Assembly (NCBI RefSeq): GCF_030994125.1
Contig: NZ_CP099917.1
Span: 3,456,001-3,520,000, forward strand
Length of the DNA stretch: 64,000 nt
Direction of reading: 5' to 3'
Source of the DNA: Pseudoalteromonas xiamenensis
Lineage (GTDB): Bacteria; Pseudomonadota; Gammaproteobacteria; Enterobacterales; Alteromonadaceae
Positions 33,535 to 43,135 of this stretch are shown here, piece by piece. A model generated the notes under the pieces. That model was not told the origin of the DNA. It was given only the letters and a program-made list of their open reading frames with translations, and did not search any database. The number at the start of each line of letters is the position of its first letter. The first letter of the stretch is position 1. A program made the translations under genes and the position numbers.

Positions 33535-34836
33535 TTACAGTTTTCGAACAGGCTTCAATGGAAATGAAAAAACAAACTTAGCTCCGAGTAATTCATCGCT
33601 TTGTCCTACCGACACATCGCCATGATGCCAATCTGCGACCTTGGCGACGATGGCAAGGCCAAGGCCATAACTTTGTCCCTCGCGATTTCGATGAGTTTGT
33701 TCTCGATAAAACGGCTTAAATACTTGCGCCCAATTTTCTTTCGCGATCCCTTGTCCGTCATCTTCAACGGTAATAAAAATCTGGTTATCTTTAATAAAAG
33801 CGCTAAGCAAAATATGCTCTTTGGCGAAATCACAAGCGTTACTGATTAAGTTACCAATTGCTCGAGCAAGCCAATGTAAATCTGCGACAATAGGAAAGTT
33901 GACCGGACAGCTCACTTTTATTTGTACGTTGCGGTCTTTCGCTTTTGGCATGAGCTGGTCTGCCAATGAAGTAAGGTAGGGGCGGAGCGCCGTTTCTTCG
34001 AAATTTAATGCTTGTGCCTTTTGTTCAAGTGTTGCGAATGAAAGGTAACTTTTTAGCATTGCTTCCATTTGGTCTAAATCGTTCTCCATTCGTGTTAGAT
34101 ACGATTGTGCCTCGTCTAAACTTTCCGCGTCTTGCGCCGCATCGACACCAAAACGTAAACAAGCAACGGGAGTGCGGATGTCATGAGAGAGACTAGATGC
34201 CATCAACTTGTTTTCCGCCAGAAGTTTTTCGATTTGATTTGCCATGCGATTGAATGTGAGTTCAACATCCTTAATGTACGTAAAATGGTTTACTTCGATA
34301 CGTGCAGAGAGGTCACCAGATGCAAATCGTTTGGCTACGTTGGTCAAAGCCGTGAGTCGCTTAGCAAGTGGTGAGAGGATAAACCACATAAACAGGCAGA
34401 CACCTGAGTAGAACAGGAGGGTGAGTGCCATGTCGCTGCGTTCACTTGTGTCTTCTACTTTATCCAAACGAAATTCAAGGTAATCGGGTAATAAATCTGG
34501 TGTACTTTTCAATAGGTAGAAACCAGCTTGATCTTCAAGGATAAGTCCTTCAGGGTCGAGCATTGCCGTTTTGAGCTCTTTAGGTAGCGCGAGAGTTGTA
34601 CCTTCTTTCAAACGTATGTCTATGTCGAATTCATTCGCTAAGGTTGCTGCTGTTTTCGCACGAAGCGTATTTGGAAGAGTGGAAACATGCGCGGCAACAC
34701 CTGCCGCAATTTTGCTTTCCCAAGCGAAACGGTCTTCAACTTCTAATGTAGTCTGGCTAAAACTGTCGATAAGCCAGCCTAAAATCACGAGCGACAATAT
34801 CGCGCTAGCAAGCAAATAAAGATAGAGCTTACGCAA
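33535..34836 (-). CDS. Sensor histidine kinase of the MipA-DUF3019 operon
   Basis: 433 residues. Two membrane helices (about 5-25 and 136-156) enclose a 110-residue periplasmic domain; HAMP follows (LSPLAKRLTALTNVAKRFASGDLSARIEV), then the dimerisation helix with His218 in SSLSHDIRTPVACLRFG, and the ATPase part with NLISNACDFAK (N box), EDDGQGIAKENWAQVFKPFYR (G1/F) and YGLGLAIVAKV (G2). It would phosphorylate the response regulator encoded immediately upstream (17-base gap). The sensor region has no recognised domain. It is the last gene of a four-gene minus-strand operon with MipA/OmpV and DUF3019 proteins. Confidence 0.92.
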   Translation of the reverse strand: MRKLYLYLLASAILSLVILGWLIDSFSQTTLEVEDRFAWESKIAAGVAAHVSTLPNTLRAKTAATLANEFDIDIRLKEGTTLALPKELKTAMLDPEGLILEDQAGFYLLKSTPDLLPDYLEFRLDKVEDTSERSDMALTLLFYSGVCLFMWFILSPLAKRLTALTNVAKRFASGDLSARIEVNHFTYIKDVELTFNRMANQIEKLLAENKLMASSLSHDIRTPVACLRFGVDAAQDAESLDEAQSYLTRMENDLDQMEAMLKSYLSFATLEQKAQALNFEETALRPYLTSLADQLMPKAKDRNVQIKVSCPVNFPIVADLHWLARAIGNLISNACDFAKEHILLSAFIKDNQIFITVEDDGQGIAKENWAQVFKPFYREQTHRNREGQSYGLGLAIVAKVADWHHGDVSVGQSDELLGAKFVFSFPLKPVRKL

Positions 34837-34853
34837 TCAACTGCTCCACACCG

Positions 34854-35558
34854 TTACCATGCACTCGGAACAAACAAATAGCCCTTACCCCAAATGGTTT
34901 TAATTTTTTCGGGGTTTTGCGGGTCGTCATTAAACTTTTTGCGCAGTGCTGAAATAAGAACATCAACGCTTCGATCCAGACCATCGTATTCTCGACCTTT
35001 AGTGGCTTTGAACACCGCATCACGAGAAAGTACTTCACCTGCATTAGAGGCTAAAAATGAAAGGAGTAGGTATTCTGACGTGGAAATATTGATTTCCTCA
35101 CCTTTTAAAAGCACCTTACGAGCCTCAGTATCAATAATAAGCCCGCCAATGGCAATGGTTTTATTGTTGCTTTTAAGTGGTTCATTTTCAGCTGCTGGAC
35201 GCATAGACGATTTAATTCGGGCGAGCAAAGCTCGAGGTCTTACAGGTTTGATAATGTAATCACTGGCACCCACTTCAAGGCCGATTACTTCGTCCATTTC
35301 TTCGTCTTTAGCGGTCATCATTAATATTGGTTTGTGATAAAACTGACGCAGTGAACGGCACACACTAATTCCATCTTGACCTGGCAACATGACATCAAGC
35401 AGTACAATATCTGGATTTAGTTTCTTCACTTCTTCGACTGCAAGGTCACCTCTTGGGCAACAAAAGGTCTGATAGCCTTGATTGGTGAGATACTCAGCAA
35501 CCCACTGAGCGAGCGAAGCGTCGTCTTCTACAAGTAAAATCGTGCCGTAGTTTTCCAT
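34854..35558 (-). CDS. OmpR-family response regulator of the MipA-DUF3019 operon
   Basis: 234 residues from ATG 35558, chosen because its A is also the last base of the DUF3019 stop (TAATG) and GGAG lies nine bases upstream. The receiver is canonical: Glu11-Asp12, Asp55 in VLLDVMLPG, Thr82 in MMTAKDE, Lys104 in YIIKPV. The DNA-binding winged helix spans about 135-232 (IAIGGLIIDTEARKVLLKG, STSEYLLLSFLASNAGEVLSR, GLDRSVDVLISALRKKF). Its partner kinase is the next gene. Direct TGTAA-type repeats upstream of the mipA start are candidate targets, so autoregulation is plausible. Confidence 0.93.
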   Translation of the reverse strand: MENYGTILLVEDDASLAQWVAEYLTNQGYQTFCCPRGDLAVEEVKKLNPDIVLLDVMLPGQDGISVCRSLRQFYHKPILMMTAKDEEMDEVIGLEVGASDYIIKPVRPRALLARIKSSMRPAAENEPLKSNNKTIAIGGLIIDTEARKVLLKGEEINISTSEYLLLSFLASNAGEVLSRDAVFKATKGREYDGLDRSVDVLISALRKKFNDDPQNPEKIKTIWGKGYLFVPSAW

Positions 35559-35965
35559 TAAAAAAGTCTCCATCGACGTTTCTTTTGTCGGTTCGTATAA
35601 ACCCACTGTACCTGAATTTCTGCAGTTGCGACAGTGTGACCAGACTGTTGATTTATGAGTTCATAGGATTGCGTTTCAGTTTCATTAAATTCAAACCAAA
35701 TCAGTGTTTTTAATTGATTTTCCCAACAGCCAATGAGTTGTTCCGTTTCTGTGTTACGAATACAGTATGAGCTTGCTTCTGGCGATTGCCATTGGAATGT
35801 CACCTCAGTGTAGCATGGCCGTCCTTCGCGAAGTGCAACGCAGATGTTTGGTTGTACTTCGAAAAGCGGATCGGAATCAGGCAACGAAGTATTATCCGCT
35901 TTTGTTTGTGGAAGAATAAACAGGGACAAGACCCAAATTTTTGTCGGGATCCACTTAAAAGACAT
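35558..35965 (-). CDS. DUF3019 secreted protein
   Basis: 135 residues with an N-terminal signal (about 1-23, WVLSLFILPQTKA). The mature domain has four Cys (42, 51, 68, 80) that could make two disulfides in the periplasm and a beta-sandwich-like pattern (FEVQPNICVALREGRPCYTEVTFQW, SYCIRNTETEQLIGCW, TAEIQVQWVYTNRQKKRRWRLF). This is the DUF3019 family, which I know mainly beside MipA/OmpV and two-component genes in marine gammaproteobacteria. It overlaps the end of mipA by 11 bases and the regulator start by one base, so all are co-translated. The likely role is in sensing or modulation of the kinase; not demonstrated. Confidence 0.85.
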   Translation of the reverse strand: MSFKWIPTKIWVLSLFILPQTKADNTSLPDSDPLFEVQPNICVALREGRPCYTEVTFQWQSPEASSYCIRNTETEQLIGCWENQLKTLIWFEFNETETQSYELINQQSGHTVATAEIQVQWVYTNRQKKRRWRLF

Positions 35966-36785
35966 ATCGGATGCCTACCTTGGCTTTATGCTGATAAGGT
36001 TGTTCTACAAGCGGACTGTCTCCAATCCCACTTGAAAACCAAGTTGTAAGCCAGCCGCCTAAAAAGACCCAATGTCGACTGATCGGATACTCTGCGTGAA
36101 ACTCAAATTGCATCGCAAAGGCATTTGATGCTTCAAAGACGGGACGAAACGCCCGAGCTTCTTCTGGAGTGACACCAAAATAGTAATTTGTATACGTTTT
36201 AGGGTAGTAACTCAGACCTACACCACTTCGAAACTCCCAGTTTTTCCATGGTCTAATGTGACTTATAAACGTTGAAACAATTAAACTTTGATGCGCACCC
36301 GCAATGTCGTGCAATATTTCAAGGTTAAGTTGAGTATCTCCATTCGTCCGAGTAAGGCGAAGGCCTGCGTCGTAATCGGCTTGTCGTGGCGTTATCCCCT
36401 CTAATTCTTTAATCAGTGGTCCAGAATAAATTGCACCACCGTATTCATCAAAACCGGACTGCAATTGCACCGCAATAATGTCCAAAGACCATGGCTCTGA
36501 GTCCAATAGTTTGTAGCCCAATACCGCGCCGCCAGTCAGTTGGCTTTGATCAAAATCGAGATAGAAATCGTTATAAGAAAGGGCTAGGTTGACGTTAAAT
36601 TCAAGACCATTGTTGTCGCTATTCAAACCAACGAGAAATGGAGCTTCGTGGTAGTACTCTGCGCCAAACGTCCAGTCCCACAAAAAGCCATCGCTAGAGT
36701 CTAAATTATTGTCGGCGTACAAGCGATTGGAAGCTTGGCTAGTGAATGCCATGAGTAGCATTAAAAGACTAAAAAAACGGAGCAA
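35955..36785 (-). CDS. MipA/OmpV-family outer-membrane protein
   Basis: 276 residues from TTG 36785. The frame is open to 36926, but the shorter form begins with a good signal peptide (MLRFFSLLMLLMAFTSQAS), has the family's usual length, and leaves room for a promoter after the upstream terminator. The mature chain is a series of amphipathic strands (NGLEFNVNLALSYNDFYLDFDQSQLTGGAVLGYKLL; WEFRSGVGLSYYPKTYTNYYFGVTPEEARAFRPVF) ending in Phe, as outer-membrane barrels do. MipA/OmpV proteins relate to murein-hydrolase scaffolding and antibiotic or osmotic responses in other bacteria. It is the first gene of the MipA-DUF3019-RR-HK operon. The exact start is uncertain. Confidence 0.85.
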   Translation of the reverse strand: MLRFFSLLMLLMAFTSQASNRLYADNNLDSSDGFLWDWTFGAEYYHEAPFLVGLNSDNNGLEFNVNLALSYNDFYLDFDQSQLTGGAVLGYKLLDSEPWSLDIIAVQLQSGFDEYGGAIYSGPLIKELEGITPRQADYDAGLRLTRTNGDTQLNLEILHDIAGAHQSLIVSTFISHIRPWKNWEFRSGVGLSYYPKTYTNYYFGVTPEEARAFRPVFEASNAFAMQFEFHAEYPISRHWVFLGGWLTTWFSSGIGDSPLVEQPYQHKAKVGIRYVF

Positions 36786-36825
36786 AATGAACTGGCCTAT
36801 AGGTCGAGCGATTTGACTTGTCCAT

Positions 36826-36865
36826 TGTAAACAATGTCTTGTTTTTGGGTTGTAAAAAAATGTAA
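36826..36865 (-). promoter_or_regulatory. Direct TTACA repeats upstream of the mipA operon
   Basis: On the minus strand TTACA occurs at 36865-36861, 36855-36851 and 36830-36826, the first two with ten-base period, as OmpR-type dimers prefer. The last lies in an ATTGT/ACAAT inverted pair. Candidate site for the operon's own regulator. Confidence 0.3.
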
Positions 36866-36930
36866 GAGGTCGTGTCACTCGGTAAGTGAACAAAGATTTA
36901 AGTAGACGTTTAAACGAGAGATGCAATTTT

Positions 36931-36957
36931 AAAGAGGAGAATGACCTTCTCCTCTTT
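36931..36957 (-). terminator. Terminator between the lipoprotein gene and the mipA operon
   Basis: Eleven-base stem AAAGAGGAGAA / TTCTCCTCTTT with a five-base loop, 13 bases past the lipoprotein stop on the minus strand. Confidence 0.6.
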
Positions 36958-36969
36958 TATGCATCGAGG

Positions 36970-37773
36970 TTACTTAACGTTGATTTTATCAATAAGTAAT
37001 TTTGAGAGCTGCTTTTGCATATCCGCAGTGAGAGCACTCACTTCTGTTTCATTACACGCGCCACTTTGCTTTTGAAGTGGTGAAATGATTTCTTTAACTA
37101 CATACTTTGGTACTTTTACTTGAGTTGAGCTTCTCGACTTGCGGGCTTCTTCTGTATTTTGCGACTCAACAAATTCAATAACTTGTTGCTCGTTCGATAC
37201 TTGTTGTTCTTTACTAATTTGGAAGCGTAAGGGTTGGGCTTGGAAGCTTGCCGAGTCAATGGATGCTTTTGCAAACCAAACGACATCCGAAGATGTTTGG
37301 TGTGTTAAGCGCATGCTAACAGACGCCAGAATAGACTTACATTCCTTTTGTTGTGGTATGGAGCTTAATACTTCTAAGCGCTCAGCGTTACCCGAAACTT
37401 GCAACTGATACAGGCGGTCTTTTGCAAACTCCAAATCAAGTTGATGAATTGTGAGCACGTAATGGCCTTGGTTACCATCAACGATTTTCAACCCTTTGGC
37501 GGTTAAGTTTGAAACGATAAAGTCCTTTAATGTATCCGTTAAGCTGACTTTACTTGCACTTAAACTAACGGTATCACCACGCGCAATAGGGTGTGCAGGC
37601 AATTGTACGGATTTTACGCGCGCACTTTCAACGGGAGTGTTGTAAGCGACTTCGTATACGCGCTTAGCCAAAGGCGGTTTTTTTGGAATAGCCATTAATG
37701 GAGCCGGCTTTTGAGTTAATTGACAGCCAGAAAGCAAAAGCATCGCTAAAATTAAACTAAACCGAAAGGTCAT
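36970..37773 (-). CDS. Hypothetical lipoprotein
   Basis: 267 residues. The lipobox LLLSGC gives the acylated Cys at 17. The mature region starts with a Pro/Lys-rich stretch, then a domain with VKSVQLPAHPIARGDTVSLSASKVSLTDTLKDFIVSNLTAKGLKIV and HYVLTIHQLDLEFAKDRLYQLQVSG. The domain is reminiscent of YajG-like or CsgG-related lipoprotein folds, in which a helix (TLKDFIVSNLTAKG) precedes strands, but I do not recognise a named family. The tail (VKEIISPLQKQSGACNETEVSALTADMQKQLSKLLIDKINVK) has a second Cys and an amphipathic helix. Monocistronic, with a terminator before mipA. Role unknown. Confidence 0.65.
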   Translation of the reverse strand: MTFRFSLILAMLLLSGCQLTQKPAPLMAIPKKPPLAKRVYEVAYNTPVESARVKSVQLPAHPIARGDTVSLSASKVSLTDTLKDFIVSNLTAKGLKIVDGNQGHYVLTIHQLDLEFAKDRLYQLQVSGNAERLEVLSSIPQQKECKSILASVSMRLTHQTSSDVVWFAKASIDSASFQAQPLRFQISKEQQVSNEQQVIEFVESQNTEEARKSRSSTQVKVPKYVVKEIISPLQKQSGACNETEVSALTADMQKQLSKLLIDKINVK

Positions 37774-37868
37774 GCACGTCCGCCTATGAGTTGAAAAAAT
37801 GTCATTGTACGTGAGAAGTGAGCAAAGTTCATGTTACTATTGTGTCGATTTGTTTACTGTATCCGAAC

Positions 37869-39038
37869 ATGAAGTATCTGATTTTTATAACTTTACTATT
37901 CTCGACTCCACTCTTCGCAGCAACGAATATAGCGCCTGCGACCAGTTGGAAACAATTTCTAAGCGACTATTCTAAGCAGGTCGAGAGCAAACTTAAAGCA
38001 AAATCGGTGCCTGGGGCTGCTTTGACAATCGTGAGTGTGAGCAATCAAAACTTAGTGAAAGGGATAGGCGTTACACAAATTAAAAACGGTTCGAAAGTTG
38101 ATATTCACACTCGATTTCGTCTTGCTTCCGTCTCTAAAACCTTTGCCGGCTCGCTTTCAGCAAAACTTGCGGCGGAAGGAAAATTGAAACTTGATGCTTT
38201 AGTATCCGACTATTTGCCATACTTTCATGGTTCCAATTATCAAACCTTGCGTGTTTACCATTTACTTAGCCATTCAAGCGGGTTAGTCCCGAATGCTTAT
38301 GACAATTTAATTGAGTCTAGAATGCCTTATGAAGACATTAAGGCGCGATTGTTAAATGTTGAGGCCATTTGTGAGCCGGGCAAATGTTATGGCTATCAAA
38401 ATGTGATGTTTAGCCTTGTTGGAGATGTGATTGCTGCAGCAACGGGCATTAGTTATGAAACATGGATCCGAGATTTCATTTTTGCCCCCTTATCCATGAA
38501 AGATGGAGGGATTGGTTACGATAACATGGTACGAGATGGAAATTATGCGCTCCCTCATGTTAAGGGTCGCAAGCGATGGCATACGGCTAAACTCAAAGCG
38601 AACTACTACAAGGTGTTACCTGCCGCAGGGGTCAATGCAAGTGCTGCCGATATGGAAAAATGGCTTGAAGCGCAGTTAGGGTTACAACCAGCGGTGTTAC
38701 CACTTGATGGCCTGGTCAATCAACGTCGTCCGTATACGTTGACTAAACGAGAATTACGACGTCGTACATGGCGAAACTATGTGAATGACGCACATTATGG
38801 TTTGGGGTGGCGGATTTATGATTTTGACCAAGAAACTATTTATTATCACAGCGGATGGGTTCAAGGATACCGTACGGATGTGGTGATTATGCCACGTTTA
38901 CAGATTGGGTTTAGCTTATTGCTGAATGCAGAAGCTGCTGTGCTGAACGAGTTGACGACAGATTTTGTTGAGCAGGTGCTCAAACGAGAACAAGAGTTGA
39001 ACCGAAATTCGGCTCAACTCGTAGCAGAAGAAGATTAG
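37869..39038 (+). CDS. Serine hydrolase, class C beta-lactamase/DD-peptidase-like
   Basis: 389 residues from ATG 37869, which begins a signal peptide MKYLIFITLLFSTPLFA; an upstream GTG frame lacks such a signal. The three motifs of the penicillin-recognising fold are present: Ser87-Val-Ser-Lys90 (SxxK), Tyr176-Gln-Asn178 (YxN), and HSG in YYHSGWVQGYRTDVVIM replacing KTG. HSG is usual in EstB- and peptidase-like members rather than true beta-lactamases, so an esterase, D-peptidase or transesterase role is likely. Periplasmic. It ends four bases into the convergent yhbY gene. Confidence 0.88.
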   Translation: MKYLIFITLLFSTPLFAATNIAPATSWKQFLSDYSKQVESKLKAKSVPGAALTIVSVSNQNLVKGIGVTQIKNGSKVDIHTRFRLASVSKTFAGSLSAKLAAEGKLKLDALVSDYLPYFHGSNYQTLRVYHLLSHSSGLVPNAYDNLIESRMPYEDIKARLLNVEAICEPGKCYGYQNVMFSLVGDVIAAATGISYETWIRDFIFAPLSMKDGGIGYDNMVRDGNYALPHVKGRKRWHTAKLKANYYKVLPAAGVNASAADMEKWLEAQLGLQPAVLPLDGLVNQRRPYTLTKRELRRRTWRNYVNDAHYGLGWRIYDFDQETIYYHSGWVQGYRTDVVIMPRLQIGFSLLLNAEAAVLNELTTDFVEQVLKREQELNRNSAQLVAEED

Positions 39039-39328
39039 CGTGGTAGCTGAATTTTCTTATCTGGTGTTTGGCGGAAAAGTACTACAATGTGGCCGATAGT
39101 CTGAATTTTCACGGCTTTTGATTCACGTACAATCGCTTCGATAACGAGTTTTTTCATTTCGCGATCTTCGCTTGGTACTTTTACTTTTACCAGTTCGTGA
39201 ATGTCTAAAGCGCTGTCAATTTCAGCTAGTACACCTTCAGTGAGTCCATTCGCACCGAGCAATACCACAGGTTTAAGATCGTGTGCTAACCCTTTAAGGA
39301 ACTGCTTTTGTTTATTTGATAATGTCAT
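39035..39328 (-). CDS. yhbY: CRM-domain ribosome-assembly RNA-binding protein YhbY
   Basis: 97 residues, the normal YhbY size. LSNKQKQFLKGLAHDLKPVVLLGANGLTEGVLAEIDSALDIHELVKVKV is the CRS1-YhbY (CRM) domain with the conserved GxxGL loop that contacts RNA. YhbY associates with pre-50S particles. It is divergent from rlmE, the universal arrangement in gammaproteobacteria, in an 87-base region. Confidence 0.95.
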   Translation of the reverse strand: MTLSNKQKQFLKGLAHDLKPVVLLGANGLTEGVLAEIDSALDIHELVKVKVPSEDREMKKLVIEAIVRESKAVKIQTIGHIVVLFRQTPDKKIQLPR

Positions 39329-39415
39329 ATTGGTACAATTTACTTTATAAATAGGCTTGAATAATCGTTATTCTACCGCCATCTAAACAATATTACTAAT
39401 GAGTTAAACGTAAAT

Positions 39416-40045
39416 ATGGCTAATAAAAAGCACTCTGCAAGCTCGAAACGTTGGTTAAAAGAGCATTTTGATGATCCTTACGTACACGAAGCGCAGCGTA
39501 GAGGCTACCGTTCTAGAGCGGTTTTTAAGCTTGAAGAAATTCAAATCAAAGACAAACTAATTAAATCAGGTATGAATGTGGTTGACCTTGGTGCTGCACC
39601 GGGAAGTTGGTCACAGTACTTGGCAGAGCAAATTGGTGAGCGAGGTGAAGTCATCGCCTGCGATATATTGCCAATGGATCCACTCGCCGGAGTTGCATTT
39701 TTACAAGGTGATTTCCGTGAAGAAGCCGTGCTTAATGCGCTTTTAAAACGCATCGATGGCAAAAACATTGATGTGGTGTTTTCAGATATGGCACCGAATA
39801 TGAGTGGAAACATGTCAATAGATCAAGCGGGTAGCATGTATTTGGTCGAACTGGCGCTCGACATGTGTCACCAAGTTTTGAAAAAAGAGGGTGCATTTGC
39901 GGTTAAAGTTTTCCAAGGTGAAGGTTTTGACCAATTTGTACAAAGTGTGCGCGATTGTTTTAAAACAGTAAAAATCCGCAAGCCAAAAGCGTCAAGACCA
40001 CGTTCACGTGAGGTGTATATAGTGGCGACGGGCTATAAACTGTAG
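39416..40045 (+). CDS. rlmE: 23S rRNA 2'-O-methyltransferase RlmE (FtsJ/RrmJ)
   Basis: 209 residues, exactly the family length. The SAM-binding motif is [18 protein letters not shown]; the K-D-K-E catalytic tetrad is seen in [30 protein letters not shown] and [11 protein letters not shown]. It methylates U2552 in the A loop of 23S rRNA in the assembled 50S subunit. It is followed by ftsH after 59 bases; in E. coli the two are a heat-shock operon, likely the same here although I did not find a convincing sigma32 promoter. Confidence 0.97.
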   Translation: MANKKHSASSKRWLKEHFDDPYVHEAQRRGYRSRAVFKLEEIQIKDKLIKSGMNVVDLGAAPGSWSQYLAEQIGERGEVIACDILPMDPLAGVAFLQGDFREEAVLNALLKRIDGKNIDVVFSDMAPNMSGNMSIDQAGSMYLVELALDMCHQVLKKEGAFAVKVFQGEGFDQFVQSVRDCFKTVKIRKPKASRPRSREVYIVATGYKL

Positions 40046-40104
40046 TACAGTGAACAAGAGTTTCAAGCAGATTTCATTATAATTGGATTAAAGAGGTTAA
40101 CTCC

Positions 40105-42027
40105 TTGAGCGATATGGCGAAAAATCTCATACTCTGGCTGGTAATAGCGGTCGTGCTAATGTCAGTGTTTCAGAGTTTTAACGGTGGCGATCAAATCGAT
40201 CGTCAAACTAGTTACACTCAATTTGTCAAAGAAGCACGCAGCGGGGCAATCCGTGAAGTGGTCATTGACCGTGGTACGTTAAGTGTTACCGGTGTAAAGA
40301 GCAACGGCGAACGTTTCCAAACAACAATGCCAATGTATGATCCAGATCTGCTTAACGATCTGTTACGTAATGACGTTAACGTCAAAGGTGTTCAACCTGA
40401 AGAACAATCGCTACTCGCGAATATCTTCATTTCATGGTTCCCAATGTTACTGCTTATTGGTGTATGGATTTTCTTCATGCGTCAAATGCAAGGCGGCGGT
40501 GGTAAAGGCGCGATGTCTTTCGGTAAGAGTAAAGCGCGTCTAATGAGTGAAGACCAAGTCAAAACGACTTTTGCTGATGTTGCTGGTTGTGATGAAGCGA
40601 AGGAAGACGTTACGGAGCTAGTTGACTTCCTTCGTGACCCATCAAAGTTCCAAAAGCTTGGCGGTAAAATTCCGAAAGGCGTGTTGATGGTGGGTCCACC
40701 TGGTACGGGTAAAACATTACTTGCGAAAGCGGTTGCAGGCGAAGCAAAAGTCCCATTTTTTACGATTTCAGGTTCTGACTTCGTTGAAATGTTCGTTGGT
40801 GTTGGCGCATCACGTGTTCGTGATATGTTCGAGCAAGCTAAGAAAGCTGCTCCATGTATCATCTTTATCGATGAGATTGATGCAGTAGGCCGCAAACGTG
40901 GTGCTGGCATGGGTGGCGGTCACGATGAGCGTGAACAAACGCTCAACCAGATGCTTGTAGAAATGGATGGTTTCGAAGGTAATGAAGGCATTATCGTTAT
41001 TGCTGCGACAAACCGCCCTGATGTACTTGACCCAGCATTATTACGTCCAGGTCGTTTTGACCGTCAGGTCGTTGTTGGTCTACCGGATGTCCGTGGTCGT
41101 GAGCAAATTCTGAAAGTGCATATGCGTAAAGTGCCGTTGAACGAAAATGTTGATGCGGCAACGATTGCACGCGGTACACCTGGGTTCTCAGGTGCAGACC
41201 TTGCAAACCTAGTTAACGAAGCTGCATTGTTTGCTGCTCGTGGCAACAAGCGACTCGTCAGCATGGCAGAGTTTGATGCGGCAAAAGACAAAATAATGAT
41301 GGGTGCAGAGCGTCGTTCAATGGTAATGAGCGAGCAAGAAAAAGAAATGACAGCCTACCACGAAGCAGGTCACGCTATTGTTGGTCGTTTGGTTCCTGAG
41401 CACGATCCTGTTTATAAAGTGTCAATTATTCCTCGAGGCCGTGCACTTGGTGTCACTATGTATTTGCCAGAACAAGACCGCGTAAGTCACTCTAAACAAC
41501 ACTTAGAGTCAATGATTTCAAGTCTTTATGGTGGCCGTTTAGCTGAAGCGATTATTTACGGTGAAGACAAAGTGACGACGGGTGCGAGCAATGACATCGA
41601 ACGTGCGACAGAAATTGCCCGTAAGATGGTCACTCAGTGGGGTTTAAGCACGAAGTTAGGTCCACAGCTTTACATCGAAGAAAGCGGTGAAATGTACATG
41701 GGCGGTGGTTCTTCAAGAGCTTCGGCGATGTCAGATGAAACGGCTAAACTTATTGATGAAGAAATCAAATCAGTTATTGATCGTAACTATTCACGCGCAG
41801 AGCAAATTCTAAAAGACAACATGGATATTCTGCACGCAATGAAAGACGCATTGATGAAATATGAAACGATCGATGCGGCTCAAATTGATGACTTAATGGC
41901 GCGAGTTGAAGTCCGCGAGCCTCGTGACGCCCACGATAAACGCACGACAAATAAGCCTTCGTCAAGCAGCGAAAATGCAAAGCCTGTTTCAGAAAATACG
42001 GAAACCAAGCTTGATGATAACCTGTAA
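40105..42027 (+). CDS. ftsH: ATP-dependent zinc metalloprotease FtsH
   Basis: 640 residues. TTG start at 40105, with AGAGG eight bases upstream; ATG 40114 would be too far from it. Two membrane helices (about 5-25 and 100-121) flank the periplasmic domain. The AAA module has GPPGTGKT (Walker A), FIDEIDAVG (Walker B), the second region of homology [21 protein letters not shown], and the peptidase has HEAGH near residue 420 with a later Asp ligand. The tail is Ser/Lys-rich. It is a hexameric inner-membrane protease that degrades LpxC, sigma32 and unassembled membrane proteins. It is followed by a clear terminator. Confidence 0.98.
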   Translation: MSDMAKNLILWLVIAVVLMSVFQSFNGGDQIDRQTSYTQFVKEARSGAIREVVIDRGTLSVTGVKSNGERFQTTMPMYDPDLLNDLLRNDVNVKGVQPEEQSLLANIFISWFPMLLLIGVWIFFMRQMQGGGGKGAMSFGKSKARLMSEDQVKTTFADVAGCDEAKEDVTELVDFLRDPSKFQKLGGKIPKGVLMVGPPGTGKTLLAKAVAGEAKVPFFTISGSDFVEMFVGVGASRVRDMFEQAKKAAPCIIFIDEIDAVGRKRGAGMGGGHDEREQTLNQMLVEMDGFEGNEGIIVIAATNRPDVLDPALLRPGRFDRQVVVGLPDVRGREQILKVHMRKVPLNENVDAATIARGTPGFSGADLANLVNEAALFAARGNKRLVSMAEFDAAKDKIMMGAERRSMVMSEQEKEMTAYHEAGHAIVGRLVPEHDPVYKVSIIPRGRALGVTMYLPEQDRVSHSKQHLESMISSLYGGRLAEAIIYGEDKVTTGASNDIERATEIARKMVTQWGLSTKLGPQLYIEESGEMYMGGGSSRASAMSDETAKLIDEEIKSVIDRNYSRAEQILKDNMDILHAMKDALMKYETIDAAQIDDLMARVEVREPRDAHDKRTTNKPSSSSENAKPVSENTETKLDDNL

Positions 42028-42052
42028 CAAGCGTTAGAATAAGCAATCTTCA

Positions 42053-42076
42053 AAAGCCCCGCTCAGGGGCTTTTTT
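42053..42076 (+). terminator. Rho-independent terminator of ftsH
   Basis: AAAGCCCC / GGGGCTTT with GCTCA loop and a T run. Confidence 0.88.
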
Positions 42077-42286
42077 ATAGCAAAGCGTTTAATGGAATGA
42101 GTTAGGTCATTTTTCATTGACACAGTGAAATCGAGTAAACGAAGAGAGCGACATTAAACAAAGAGGTAAGATGTTGCATATTCTTATTCTATTACTTAGC
42201 GACAGTGTCTTCGTCAAGTGGCGACAGTGCCGAGTTTTTGATAGGTACCTAAACAGGATGTTTACACTTTAGATTTTTAGGTGATT

Positions 42287-43135
42287 ATGTTTACTTTGCA
42301 ATTACCCAGAGGTAGAACACTTAGCCTCGCACGCCCTATTGTGATGGGCATACTGAATGTGACTCCTGATTCGTTCTCAGACGGTGGCAAGTTCAATCAA
42401 ATCGACAACGCTGTCAAACAGGCACTTACTTTGCTCGAGGAAGGGGCACAGATTATTGACATTGGTGGCGAAAGTACGCGACCAGGTGCACCTGATGTTT
42501 CCTTACAAGATGAATTGCAACGTGTCATTCCAGTTGTCAACGCAATTAGAGCGGTTTCAGATTGTGTTATCTCAATAGACACGAGTAAACCTGAAGTCAT
42601 GGAGCAGGCAATTGAAGCTGGCGCTGATATCATTAATGATGTTCGTGCACTCCAAGAAGTAGGCGCTTTAGCGGTGTTGGCTAGGTATCCTGATGTACCA
42701 GTTTGCTTGATGCATATGAAAGGAGCTCCAAGAACGATGCAAGCCGCTCCTCATTACGACAATTTATTGGCTGAGATCCATGCATTCTTGGAAGTGCGAA
42801 TAGAAGCCTGTATTTCAGCTGGTATTCAACGAGAGCGAATTATTCTTGACCCTGGTTTTGGCTTTGGCAAAACCCTTACCCATAACTTTGGTCTGCTTGG
42901 TGAATTTGATGCTTTCGAGCGTCACAAACTCCCTTTATTGGCGGGATTGTCTCGCAAGTCAATGTTTGGCCAATTATTAAATCGTGACGCGAATGAGCGA
43001 TTGGCAGCAAGCCTTGCTGGCGCCATGTTGTGTGCCCAGAAAGGCGCGCACATCATTCGAGTCCATGATGTGAAAGAAACAGTTGATGTTTTAGATGTAT
43101 TACATGCCGCGTGCAACGGAGTAGAGCATGAGTAA
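42287..43135 (+). CDS. folP: Dihydropteroate synthase
   Basis: 282 residues from ATG 42287; a GTG six bases earlier is in frame and equally close to the AGG, so the start is uncertain by two codons. Signature regions are [35 protein letters not shown] and [10 protein letters not shown], which contact pterin pyrophosphate and p-aminobenzoate. It makes 7,8-dihydropteroate and is the sulfonamide target. The last eight bases overlap glmM, the conserved folP-glmM order after ftsH. A possible 33-codon ORF (42171-42272) precedes it. Confidence 0.96.
   Translation: MFTLQLPRGRTLSLARPIVMGILNVTPDSFSDGGKFNQIDNAVKQALTLLEEGAQIIDIGGESTRPGAPDVSLQDELQRVIPVVNAIRAVSDCVISIDTSKPEVMEQAIEAGADIINDVRALQEVGALAVLARYPDVPVCLMHMKGAPRTMQAAPHYDNLLAEIHAFLEVRIEACISAGIQRERIILDPGFGFGKTLTHNFGLLGEFDAFERHKLPLLAGLSRKSMFGQLLNRDANERLAASLAGAMLCAQKGAHIIRVHDVKETVDVLDVLHAACNGVEHE

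Noticed and set aside
40482..40910. Long antisense open frames within ftsH and other core genes
   Set aside because: They mirror the codon bias of the true genes on the opposite strand and show no similarity or start signals.
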